The translations under genes were made by a program, and so were the position numbers. From Trichoderma breve (Eukaryota; Ascomycota; Sordariomycetes; Hypocreales; Hypocreaceae), in the NCBI RefSeq assembly GCF_028502605.1, contig NC_079235.1, positions 2,790,001-2,854,000 of the forward strand: 64,000 nucleotides of DNA, read 5' to 3'. The notes under the pieces were generated by a model. That model made no database searches, was not told the origin of the DNA, and saw nothing but the letters and a program-made list of their open reading frames with translations. Shown piece by piece: positions 49,679 through 61,600 of the stretch. Position 1 is the first letter of the stretch. Every line of letters begins with the position of its first letter.

Positions 49679-52018
49679 AACACCGCGGCATTTTGATGAA
49701 TTACGATGATTTTCCAATTATTCAAAACAAATAAGGAAAAGGAAACCTGATAGATGTTTGATGCTGCACAAGCAAAGGGGATTTCCTTGGGGAGAGGTGG
49801 ACGGGGCATTAACTACAAGTACATATTTTAGAGCTTTTCTACATCTCTCCCTCCTTCTCCTGTTTTAGGGGTCTGGGACACGAGAAAGAAGAGCGGCGGA
49901 TTTTGAGGTTGTTGTTGCTTGAGTTGCTGTTTTGCCCAAGGATGCCTTAGATAGCCACTTACTGGGTTTGCCTGGACACTCGCCTCGTTTGGTAAAAAAG
50001 ACAACTATATAGGTAGTAGACTCGACTTCTTGTACGGAAGAGGAGGTTGTTGTACAGAACTTGTATTGCTAGAAAATCACCGGTTAAGACTACCTCTTTT
50101 TCACTGTGCTCATGCTCGTAACAAGGCTCTTAGAAAGAGTCAGGATATCCTAGAAGGGCCTCAAGTACTCGTATCGGGCATATTAGACAATTCAGAGTTT
50201 CCCTGACATCTCACTCAGCTATTTGATGACCAAGTTCCAAGCCAGTCAGGCTAGGCACGGATACGCCGTGTGTCTAGTACAGAGACCTGAAAATCTCTGC
50301 AGGCCGGCGCATCGAACCGTCTCTCCCTGAATCCGGCAGACGCCAGCAACCGCCACAGTGTTGGCGTCACTGGAACTGCTAATTACTAAGGTAACCTGGA
50401 AATTATGTAGGTACCTAGTAGTTTACAGAAGCCTCGTATTACCAGGTAAAAAGTAACATGACAGCCCTATAAAGTTTAAGATACAAGTACCAATGTTTGA
50501 TGCAAGGAGGCTTGAAAAGCAAGAGGAACGACGCCATGTGCGTGTGACAACGGATGCCTGAATGTTCGCAAAAATTGCCATGTGCTTGCGGCATCCATTC
50601 TCGTATAATCTACTTTTCGTCCGCCTCTCCTGATTGACGATGGTAATGTGTCTTTTCGTACTTGAATACTATATCGATTCGTAATTCATCGGTACCTAGT
50701 TCCTCGATGATAAATGGGCGAAGTCAATCAATTACAAATAGAAGATTCCGAAAGCGTTTGCCACCATTCCCAGAGAACAACTTGAAGATTCCAGATAGAG
50801 CATGTACCGGAGTCTACACACAAATGTACCAGCCGTGATATATCCGCCACGGCAGTTGAGAATTCAGGCGCCCTGCTGGCTCTGTGCGCTGGCCATGCCG
50901 GCTGATGAATTATGGATTCACTTGAACCCTTGCCTGGGTCGTTTAGTGGGCGGCTGTTGGACGAGTGTGGGGATTTGTCTCGCCCTGTCTGCAGCTAAAA
51001 AGTACAGGCACACAAGTAATACAGTCCGGATTACAGCCCTCTTTTTTTCGGTGCTCTCTTATGGATTTTTTTCAAAGTTAGTGAAAGGGAGCACCTTAAG
51101 GTATCTTAGGTAGATAGACCAGTGAAAAGTTGATGTGGCTTGGTTTTATTTTTTTACTAGTATGAATTCCATGTGTTTTGTCTTTTTTGCTTCGTTCTGG
51201 CGGCTTCGAGTATTGTGACATGTATCTGTAGGCTGCCACAACCACAATCACAACAAATTTTAGCTGGAATCATCCAGACCATCAGCGACGTTGACTCAAT
51301 TTCTACCTTCCCCATCATCGGTGCCTCTGCTTTTTATCCATCAATACCCTTGCCATCATCTTTTGCATTCACAGCTGGGCCAACACTCTCTAGTGGTTCG
51401 CGGCTGGGTTACGTACAAAACGGGGCCCTAACCAGATCCCGCTGTTCCTCTTTCGCTTCGCTCAATTTTTTTTCTTCCCTCTTCCTTCTTCGATTCACTT
51501 CTAGGTATTATTCCTTCGCCCTCCTTTTGTTTCTGTTTTTGGCCTGATTCACCTGCTAAAGCGGCACAACCTGCAGGCACGCGCAGGCATACGTACCCAT
51601 ACGTATTGATCCTTTTTTTTGGCTGTCTGTCTGTCACCTCTCGCCAGGCACAGGCCACGGATTTACAGGCACTCCCACAGGTAGGTCAGGCACCGCGGCA
51701 CAAGAACACTGCGCTATGCCCAGTCCAGCATCCACCAGCTCATGCTGTGTTGCATCAAGCCTCGGGTCGGGTACATTTGCATCGAGTATTCGCCGGAGTA
51801 TTTGTTGTGTTCAGTTCTGCCGTTGCTCTGCCCAGCTGCCCTTGCGCTGCTCCCGGCACTGTACTCGCAGATACCCCGGCGGTACTTGTGCTGTGACGTC
51901 TTTGCCCCTTCGAGCCGCTGGGAAAAAAGTCCAGAAATAGCTGACAAGACGCCCCACACAGCCCGTCAAACACCGCCTCTACTCGCACGAAACAACGCCG
52001 CCCGCCTCCACTGCCCCG
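49679..52018. other. 2.3-kb intergenic region between STE23-like and UBP12-like genes
   Basis: No gene is supported. The first few hundred bases are likely 3' untranslated sequence of the protease gene. The final 600 bp are pyrimidine-rich and probably promoter or leader of the deubiquitinase gene. One TACTCGTA copy lies at 50,166. A hairpin-rich patch at 50,270-50,370 resembles a degenerate tRNA only superficially. Confidence 0.5.
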
Positions 52019-52057
52019 ATGTCCGGTGGCCCTGCTTCCAGTCTTCTGTCTGGCTGA

Positions 52058-52594
52058 TTCTGTCAACCCCTCGAAGGCGACGGTCTGCTGTGTCCTGTGT
52101 CTAGATGCAAGGCCTTCCCCATCGCCTCCCTCGACCACTCGCTCTCCCCGTTTCCCCCAGAGCTGCCCGGGCAGCTCACTGTCAAGACGTCTTCCTCAAA
52201 GAAGAGAAAGCTTGCCCGTCCCTTGACGCTCGATCTTGACGACCCGACCTCTCCATCACCAGACACCGCCATCCCCTCGTGCGAGCCCGACGACGACGCC
52301 GCCCTCTCCTTTTCCGCCACGCCCATAGCCTCCGGGCTTGAAGCGCCGCTCTACGTCCGTGCCGGCTCCATCACTGCCTCCAGCGTGCCCCCGCGCCTTC
52401 AGACCCAGGCCCAAGCCCACGTCAACTCGTCTCTCGTCTCTGCCGACTACGCCTCGTCCGTTGCCTCGTCCCCCGGCGCGTCCTTCTATCACGAGACTTC
52501 CATCGATAGCAGCGAAAGAGGAGGGGACGACGCCGCTTCCGTGCAAGCCTACGCCAGGAGCCAGTCGCCGTTCCTCATCTCCAAGAGGGCTATC
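52058..52594 (+). other. Coding-like 5' extension of the deubiquitinase without a clear start codon
   Basis: In the same frame as the first exon of the deubiquitinase, the sequence stays open for 179 codons upstream of the first in-frame ATG (52,595). It reads like real coding DNA: strong C-ending codon preference and a sensible peptide with a nuclear-localisation-like KKRKLARPL and Ser/Pro/Ala-rich disorder. It contains no ATG in frame. An in-frame ATG at 52,019 is cut off by a TGA at 52,055; a small intron (GT at 52,048, AG at 52,104, with CTGAT inside) would bypass it, but its donor GTCTGG is poor. Whether this region is translated is unresolved. Confidence 0.5.
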
Positions 52595-55500
52595 ATGAAC
52601 GGAGATGCTGAGCTGCCCCAACGTTCATCCTCTCCGCTAAAACGACGAGCCTCCAGCATGGATCCCGAAACCATCCCGGACAAGAACATCGATGCTGCCA
52701 GCAGCACCGGGGACGTGGAGATGGCATCCTCCTCCCACCCCTCGGCGGAGCTGCCCCGCGCCATGAGCGTTGACGTTGTTGAAGTCACGGATTCAGAACC
52801 GCTGACCAACGGTACCGATACCTCTTCTGCTCAATGTAAGTTGTGGTGTATTCTAAACTAGAAACTTCCCACAAAAACGATGAAATTTGTTTTTGAGAAG
52901 GGAAATACTCCACGTTGCACGGTTACTAACGCCTACCTTTTTCCCCATTATAGCTGCCCCTCCTCCCCCACTCATTGAGCAGGTCAAGATAATTGAAATG
53001 CTACTCAAAGCTTCAGCAGAAAAGCTGCCAAAGGAGGGTGATAAAGCCTACCTTGTATCGCGTACATGGGTTGACAAAGCTTTGTCATTACGCTCGGGCA
53101 AGGCGGACACGGCCGAAGTGTCATTGGGCCCAGTCGACAACTCGGATATCATAGAGCAAGTCATTCAAGAGCCTGGCCGTGAAGATTTCGTTCGCCTCAA
53201 GCCTGGTCTTGATCAACAATCATTCGAGCTCTTCCCCGAAGATGCCTGGAGTATGGTCATGGAGTGGTATGGCATGGAAGAGGGGCAAAAACCCATCGTC
53301 CGAACGGCTATCAATACTGCTGTCGATGCTCAGTCCCCGACCGAAGTTGTCTTTGAGCTTCACCCCCCTATTTTCCGTGTGCATCGCCTGTGGTCTGAGC
53401 TCAGCCCGCTACCAATCGAGCAGTCCCTCAAAGCCGAGAATCCCCCTCCTCTGGCTCTGGCCAGAAGCCGCAAATATCATGCCCAGACATTTATTAAGGA
53501 TATTAAACGGCTTGCCGGCATTCCACCTGACCGCAAGATTCGACTTTTCGTGGTGAACACGGAGCAGCTCGGAACGAGCAATGCCCAACCTCCGGCTGCC
53601 CTAACAACGCCGCCCGATTCTCCTGGTCGCGATCAAGCTGCGGAAGGCGCGGCAAATTCTTCCTGGTCACATTTGCTCCTTGACGTTCCTTCGTTCGCCA
53701 GCGTCCGGAATGCCAGACGGCAAGCAGCCCTTGAAGATCACACCGTAAACCCCAACTACAATGGCTCCGCCTCGATTCAGCTCTTCGACCTAGTGACCGA
53801 TGAGACCCTCGTTGTTGATGAATTGGTTGACAAGAACCTCTGGGTGAGCACCTGCACGAGTCGGTCACTCGAAAAGGCAATTCCCACGCGAACCAATAAC
53901 ACCGCGCTGTCCAAGAGTTTGAGCAACCGGAGCAGCCCCAGCTCATCAGATGGGCCCGCCACTCGTGGCAGGATGCAGAAGAAGAGAAACGGTCGAAGCC
54001 TTGGCGCTGTGGGCTTGCAGAATCTTGGAAACACTTGCTACATGAACTCGGCGCTGCAGTGCCTCCGTGCCATAGAAGAATTGTCCAAATATTTTATGAC
54101 AGGGACTTTCTCTACCGAACTCAACAAGACCAATCCTCTAGGCTATAACGGAAGAGTCGCTATGGCCTACAACGGGCTGTTGAAAGATATCTATGACGAG
54201 GGCAGGGGCTCTGTAGTCCCTAGGGATTTTAAGAGCACTGTTGGCCGCGTTCGATCCACCTTTGCTGGTTGGGGCCAGCAAGACTCGCAGGAATTTCTCG
54301 GATTCCTTCTCGATGCCCTCCAGGAAGACCTCAGTCGCATCAAGAATAAGCCATACATTGAGAAGCCAGATTCTACAGATGACATGATCAACAACCCAGC
54401 GGCAATCAAAGAGATGGCAGACAAAGTGTGGGATATTACCAAAAGACGAGACGATTCCGTTATTTTCGATCTGTTCACTGGAATGTACAAGTCGACCCTC
54501 AAATGTCCCGTGTGCAGTAAAATTAGCATCACATTCGACCCCTTCAACAACTTGACGCTACCCTTGCCCGTTGAGAACATGTGGGCCAAGACTGTTACAT
54601 TTTTCCCTCTTAATGACGTTCCCGTCAAGTTTGAGATTGAGCTGTCCAAGCATAGCTCGATTGAGACTCTCAAGTCTTTCTTGTCAATTCGCACAGGTGT
54701 ACCGGTGAATCGTCTTATGGGGGCCGAAGAGTTCAAGGATAAGTTCTTCAAAATCTACGAGAACAGCGGAGACATATCAGAGGAGATAGGCACTTCCGAT
54801 GTTGCGACCTTCCACGAGTTGGAGGCCGTGCCTACCAACTGGCCCGCCAAGGGCTATCAAAAGAAGCCTCGTTCAATGTTGGATCTCGACGACACTCCAC
54901 CTGAAACCACCGATGAATGGGATGACCCCAGGTATGAGAGAATGGTGGTGCCAGTTCTCCACCGAAGGCCACAAAGCTCCAGTAAAGTGACTGAAGGCAC
55001 CTCTCCGCCGCACTTCATCATCTTGACAAGGGAAGAAGCGTCAAACTATGACATTATCAAGCGCAAGGTATTGGAGAGAGTGGCAACCTTCTCGACCTGG
55101 TCAAAGTTCAACCAGCTGCCAAGCACTGAAGGCTCAGACGCAGCCGAGGCTGACATGGTCATCACCACTGCATCTGACGCCGACTCTTCTGCAGACGCTA
55201 AGGTTGTAGCAAAATCTGTCGAGGGAGAAGATGACATGGTCGACGTGACCATGAAGGACGCGCAGGCTACTGCTAATGCCATGCCTCCTCCTGAGCTACC
55301 TCTACCTAACCAGCCACAGATTCTTCGTCAGTTCAACACTCAGCGTCCCAAGTTTGTCCAACCCGGCGAGTTCCTTGACCCGGAACTCCAGACCCTCTTT
55401 GAGTTCAGCTACTTTGCCGCCACGGCAGATGGCCCTGTTCCAACCGGTTGGTCGAACGTTGATAACAATAGAACTCTTCCAAAACTCGCGGATCGCATCC

Positions 55501-57267
55501 CAGAACCACTCATTAAGGAGGACGAAGACCAGGCAAGCCCCGAAAGCTGGAACAGCACCGCCTCTGGCAACGAGGAAAGCAGTAATGAGGACGAGAGCCC
55601 TCAACAGGAGTCTGTACAGACACGCATGGCGGACGAGTCTGATGAAGAAGATTTGCCTCACGGCGCCCGGGTAAGTTTCTCTCATACCTTTATCTTCGTA
55701 GCTTTTAATCGGATTCCCCTTTCATTAATCCCTTGAGTGAGGATTTGCTGACTGGTGTTGATGCATATAGCAATTGGCTCAAACTCGTGGTAACCGACCA
55801 CCTGCTCAGAAGATCGCAGGTGGACGAAAGAAGTTCAAGAATCATAAAACATACGGTAAAAAGGGCAACAAGCGTCGCGACAAGCAAATGCGGGCTGGTA
55901 AGCACGCGCAGCGCTCACCAGTCGTCGATTCCGAGCCGACGCCCCCAGCAGTTGCTGACGGCGGTCCATTAATTCGACTCCAAGAGGGCATTGTAGTGGA
56001 TTGGACTGAGGAGGGCTGGGAGACGGTGTTTGGCTACACTGGCAAGAAGCAGGATGCAAGTCAGGGAGCTAAGACCTTTGTCGATCTTGAAACCGTCAAT
56101 GACCCTGCCCTTAAGATCAACCAGAGACGGCGCCAAACTCGTAGGTCCCGAGGCATCACCCTAGAGGAGTGTTTGGACGAGTTTGAAAGAGCCGAGGTTT
56201 TGTCGGAGCAAGACATGTGGTATTGCCCGCGATGCAAAGAACACCGAAGAGCCAGCAAGAAATTTGACCTCTGGAAGACACCGGACTACTTGATTTGCCA
56301 CCTAAAGCGCTTCAGTAGCTCTGGATGGCGACGAGATAAATTGGATGTTCTGGTTGACTTCCCCATTGAGGGACTCGATCTCTCCTCAAGAGTCATTCAA
56401 AAAGAAGATGGAAAGGAAGAGATTTACGACCTGATTGGCGTTGATGACCACTACGGAGGGCTGGGCGGAGGTCACTACACCGCGTATGCGAAGAACTTTG
56501 TCGATGGGCGGTGGTATAATTACAATGGTAAGTCTCGGGTCTCGGGCGATTCTACGAGCGAGAAAATAAAGATGGACAAGGGCTAATTTTTGATACTAGA
56601 TTCTTCCGTTTCAGCAGTTTCCGACCCTTCGTCGGTGGTGACGAGCGCAGCATATCTGCTTTTCTACCGTCGCCGGACCAGCGGCCACCTGGGCGGTCCG
56701 CGATATGCTCAAATCTTTGAAAAGTACAATACGGATACGAGCGCCGATGACGAAGGCGAATCTGCCGACGACGACAGTCTTGGCCGAGGCTCGCCTTTGA
56801 AGGTTGGCGTTACTCACACCACAATCAAGTCTCTATCTGATAGCCAGGACGGAACTCTACCACCATATGAGGAGGCAATCCGTAGCATCGAAGACGAAGG
56901 TTTGGGTGCTTCAAGCAACTTCCAAGCAGCCGGCCCAAAATCTCTCGACATGACACAGAGTTGGAGCTTTAGCGGGCTCGATAACAGTGGAGCAGAGGGA
57001 TCTACAGCCGCCGAGTATGCCAGCGATGACGCACAATTCGACTCATCTGGCGATGAGCGGAGCGGCTCTAAGGGAGACTTGTTTGAAGCCGATGCTCATA
57101 TGACATCGGCCGATTCTGCCAATGGAATTGTGGACGGAGAAGCATCATTTCCTGCGGACGCCCACGAGGATGTTTTGACGGTGCCTACGGGACCCCCCAG
57201 TGGCGACGATGAAGACGAAGTTACCGAAATCCACCTGGAGGGCGACAATGCCGCTCGGGCTGAGTGA
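52595..57267 (+). CDS. UBP12: UBP12/USP15-type ubiquitin C-terminal hydrolase
   Basis: Four exons, 52,595-52,835, 52,954-55,670, 55,771-56,527 and 56,600-57,267, give 1,460 aa from the first in-frame ATG. A DUSP domain (about residues 85-200; SRTWVDKALSLRS, EDAWSMVMEWYGM) is followed by a ubiquitin-like segment and a USP catalytic domain. Catalytic Cys is C442 in GLQNLGNTCYMNSALQCL, His is H1221 in GGGHYTAYAKN, and the third residue is D1239, which spans the last exon join. A CPVC and a CPRC pair give the zinc-binding fingers. A long acidic insert (about residues 700-1,000) splits the catalytic domain, as in the Ubp12/USP4/USP11/USP15 group. These enzymes remove ubiquitin from proteins; yeast Ubp12 acts on mitofusin and other targets. 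Introns are 118, 100 and 72 bp with consensus GTAAGT donors. The N-terminus is uncertain. Confidence 0.93.
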
Positions 57268-58317
57268 AATGATGACATAACGAAGAGTTGGTGGATGAAA
57301 ACATGAGATATGAATACGGTTCAAACGACTATGGCGCGTACATAGGTAGACATTTTGTGTGAACCGTGGATAAATGTGAGATGACTATGGTCAACAGGCT
57401 GAAAAGAAGAAGAAAAGGAGCGGGGACAGTATACATATGGATGCACACAACCACACACACATGCTGGACGTGCAGATAGAACTTAGATGACGATGATCCC
57501 TCTTGAGACCGGACAAGATGGGACGGCATTTGCCGCATGAATTGACGATTATATGTACATAGTATGCATTACGGTGGCTTGAAATTGGAGATGGAGGGCA
57601 AAGGATGTCATCGCATGCTCAGTGCATTGCATTACCACTTTGGCACATAGTGGTGGCCATTGTACTTAGACACAAGTACTTGATATTACAGTATTTTGAT
57701 AATCGGGAAGGGATCCACCACTTTCTAAGCCCGTCGTGAACTTTTCTACCGTCCCATTGTAGCTGTCGTCACAAATGATGTATCATATGCCTTGGCTATG
57801 TGGATAGGATATGTTGTGCGGGTTCTGGTGGGCGATCTGGGGAAGAGGCGGCAGGGATTGGAAAAGCGGATGAAGCAAGAATTAGCGAGCATGCGAGAAT
57901 ATAGCAGTAGCCGAAATAAGTGTCTGGGCTTTATAACATGGAATCTAGATGAAAGAATGTCTGTGTTGTGGGATCCCAAGTTATCGTTCCCCAAGTACTT
58001 TACGCCAGATATGCACCTCAGCGTAGGGCCACTACAGCTTCTCATCTGCGCTCCACTAATATGCATTTCAGCTCTGTTGAAGCAGATGTTTGTAACTCGA
58101 ACAAGGTGACTAACGAAACCCAACAGCACTCAACTAAGACGCTGCCTAACCCAGGGAGACACCATAGAGCTACATGTATAAGTATTAATGGTTGCTCGGC
58201 CTTCAAGTCAATCCAGATACTACACAAATAGTATTGTCAATCAAGCTTAATACTGCAATTAACGACACCATATTCGCAGGCTCTCTAAATTCCCGGTCTC
58301 CCAAGCTTAACAGAAGA
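57268..58317. other. Intergenic region downstream of the deubiquitinase gene
   Basis: Nothing gene-like is seen. The first few hundred bases are probably 3' untranslated sequence. Confidence 0.45.
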
Positions 58318-58527
58318 ATGCCGTCTTCAATTCCTTACGATCCTAGCCTTGTGATGGACCTACACGCAGTAGCCCCCAAGAACGTCGAAGAGGCTGATAA
58401 TGACGCCGTTCAGCAGACTAAGAATGAAGAGCACGATAAAAAAACAGCGTCCTCTGACTCGGGTTCGTCTTTGATTCCCCGCCGCGATATCTTACATGAC
58501 ATATATATGGAGCTGTGTCTGATTTAA
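58318..58527 (+). pseudogene. Short gene-like fragment, N-terminus MPSSIPYDPSLV
   Basis: A 69-codon frame starts MPSSIPYDPSLVMDLHAV and then becomes charged and low-complexity, ending at a TAA after YMELCLI. The opening residues resemble, from memory, the start of a group of large uncharacterised ascomycete proteins, but the body of such a protein is absent downstream in any frame. I read it as the truncated 5' end of a gene, perhaps left after a rearrangement. It could also be the first exon of a gene I cannot extend, or chance. The surrounding 600 bp are more AT-rich than the flanks. Confidence 0.3.
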
Positions 58528-58616
58528 GGCCCTCTATATCGGGGATCCATCAGCTAATGCCGAATTCAGAACAAGAGAAGCCCGACAATCAGCAGTAAAA
58601 GAGAGGTAGGGCTTCG

Positions 58617-58646
58617 CTAGCTTGCGGCATCTAGCTTGCGGCATCT
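58617..58646. repeat. 14-bp perfect direct repeat
   Basis: CTAGCTTGCGGCAT occurs twice in direct tandem, followed by CT. It lies 90 bp downstream of the gene-like fragment. Confidence 0.8.
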
Positions 58647-61600
58647 GACAATGGGAAAATCGATGGGGGGTGACCGAGATTCTGGGCCTCTGGGCAGCTG
58701 AACGAGTCGGAAGGCCCAGAGGGGTTGGCATGCTTCAGCCTCATCAACAATAGATCTGGAGCCCGAAGTAGAGTTCAGCTTCGGACTACTCCGAGAGTTA
58801 TTGATTATATGGTATTTCAAAGCTTGAATACTAATCACACGCCCTGTGAGATCGAGGAGAAGCTCTAATCCAAACAATACCTGAACACTACGTATTCTTG
58901 CTTCAGTTCATAGGTACTATACTACTAAACTTTGATATCGAACCCGTAACACTATGGATGGCGATCAATATGGCGTGAGTGATCAAGTCAGCGTGGATCT
59001 ACGAGAACTTAGAGCCATAGATGTGAACGAAAGAGGTAAAATGATAGAGATGATTAGCCAACATTACTAGTTTGGATGATTTCAAATCAATGGTGTTTGG
59101 TGGGCGAATTGTGTATGTAGGGTAAGACGGATAGAAACGATTCCTTGTGGCACGATTGCACGATTCAGTGCACTTCTACTTTTGTTTCATCCATTCATTC
59201 TTTTTGGGAACGCGATATCAATTTTGTAGCATATGTACTCGTTCGTGTAATACTCTTATGAGTATCAATGAGAGGTTGTATTCAACTAGACAAGCGAGCT
59301 TCAAAAGCACTGCTATTCTTATCCTGCCCCTTGTTTCACTGCAAGCAAGAAGCTTGTCTAGGATTAGAAGGCTGCAAAAATAGGTTATCGTGTTTCGGAG
59401 ATGGATCGGGTTTGGAGAGAGGGGGGGAGAGATCGACTGGGGCTTTTGCCCAGAACAATTTGGAAGAAAAAGAACAAAAAGCCTTAGTAGTCTAGATGGA
59501 TTAGTAGATGGTGGATCAGCAAAAGAGAAAGACAGAGGAGAAGAACCGCCGGCTTCATTTGCGGGCGCTGTATGGGGCCCTGGATGGATTTTCCAGTTTT
59601 GGAGGGATTTGAAGGGGACCTTAGCAAGCGCGGCTCGTTTAGACATTGGGTCGCACTTTTGAAGCGGGCTATTTTGGACACGGAGAAAGAGGGGAAAGGG
59701 GGGAAGATGGGATGGTGCAAGTTAATGCCGAGGGAGATTGATTGAATTGGTGATAAGCGAGCACTTTGGGGAATTTGCATCCCTGGTGAAAATGGGGGGA
59801 GAAGCCACAAAAAAGCATGTGGTTTTCGCCTGTCTTGTGCGTGAAGCCAAGGGAGTAAGCAATACAGGCTTCATAGCCTCTCCGGCGCGAACACGATAAG
59901 AGCAACGCCCGGGTATGAGTAGCGTGTCAGCCCATGCGTTTTGAGTCTGGGATGTAACTCGAATTTTCAGATTTCAGATTTCTCAGACTCAGACTCGGAC
60001 TGAGACTTGAGCGCACCGAGTCCATGTAGCCAAAAAAGCGTGCAGATGGTATGCATTTCGTGGACCGTTGTGAGTGGCTGCATCTGTGTAAACGAACATT
60101 CTACCGCTACTAGCTACATACGAGTACCGTAGTAGTGCTACCGTACAAGCACTCGCTCGTTTTACAAGGGAATCAATGATACGCTGATGAATAGACTCGC
60201 AAGGATTGGCCTACACCGGCCACGCGACGCAGGGCGAACATGCAAGGGAAAGACGCTCTAGCTTTGCCACATCAGAGCAACAAAAGCCCCAGATGACGAT
60301 ATAGAAAACTGGCGCCATCAGATTTTGGAAGGGGGCAAAAAAGAATGCAAGGGAAAGTCCGGAGCCGGGCCTCAGAAAGCAGGGCCACGGAAGTTGGGAA
60401 AAGATTGCGGAGTACAGTATGCAGCAAAGTTGGTTTTAGTACAGTAAGGGCACTGCAATGGAACCTCTTTTTTTTTTCTTCGAAAATGGGGGCCCCTCCC
60501 CGATTTTTGGGTGATGGACGGGCTTCTCCGTGGTCCGGCGACAGAATTACGAATCAGGGCAAGGGCTGTCTCTCTCTCTGCGCGTTGAGTGAGGGTTTGA
60601 TAATAGGGACGTGTAATGGGAATCGGGTACTAATCGATGAGCGCGTAAGGAGTAGACGCGAAGATGGATTAGAATAGAAAGAAGAAAAATCCCGAACTCC
60701 CGGGATCAGGGTGGTAAGCGTGGAAGAGAGTGCAGATATAAAGTGATGACAAGTAAAATTCCCAAGACAATGGTCATACGGCAAATGCTACTGAGTAAGT
60801 TTGTGAATTTCGAGTAAAAAGGGACGTCGTGAGTCAAAGAGCACAACTAAAGAAAACACATGAAGGTAAAAGTACAAGTAAAACACATGGAAAAAAGAAA
60901 CCAATCTTGTAACTCTAGCAACATGGCAATCGTCGAAATGCTCGGTCGGATGGCAGGCGTCCCGAACAGAAAAGGGAATCGAATGGGATTCTAGCCAGCC
61001 GAGGGATCCTTGACTAGAGGGTAAGCCGGTGGAGCCGCGCAGTCGGGTTTAAGATGAAGTGCGGCGCTCGGACCATGCAATCAAGAAGGAAAAACTCTTC
61101 TAGAATGGCGCTAGAAGGCTAGAAGCCCAAGGAGGGTCCTTGTCTGTCTCATTCCAGGCATCAGCCACACCAGAAAAGAAAGGACACGAAGAAGCACGAC
61201 TGTACAGTGAAGATGGAGATCAACAGAACAGAACAGTGTAACAAGTGTCTGTTCGTAGATACGGAGTATTATAGAGAGGAATCTACTGTTGTACAAATAC
61301 TAATGCAATGGATAGATGCATAGATATGTTATGTGGTACAGCAGAGAGACCCCTTGATTTGTTCGGCACGCGCCGGGCTGCCTGGAATGGGCTGAGCTGG
61401 CCCTTCTAGTCCGTTGGGTGTCGCTGCGACCGCAACTGCGCCTAACCAAGAGCAAACAAGCAAATCACAAATAAGGGCGCGGGATATTAAAATCGAACTA
61501 GTAGGGCTGTTCGTCTCCCGCGAATCTGCGTCCCAACGGTGAGGCTGGGCTGGGCCACTGGCGCGGGTAGCACTGCCGTGATTCGGAGATGCGGCTCATC

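Noticed and set aside
50270..50370. tRNA-like patch with an AGAGA/TCTCT hairpin and an ATCGAACC sequence
   Set aside because: No acceptor stem pairs, the T-loop consensus is wrong, and the arms do not fall in tRNA order on either strand.
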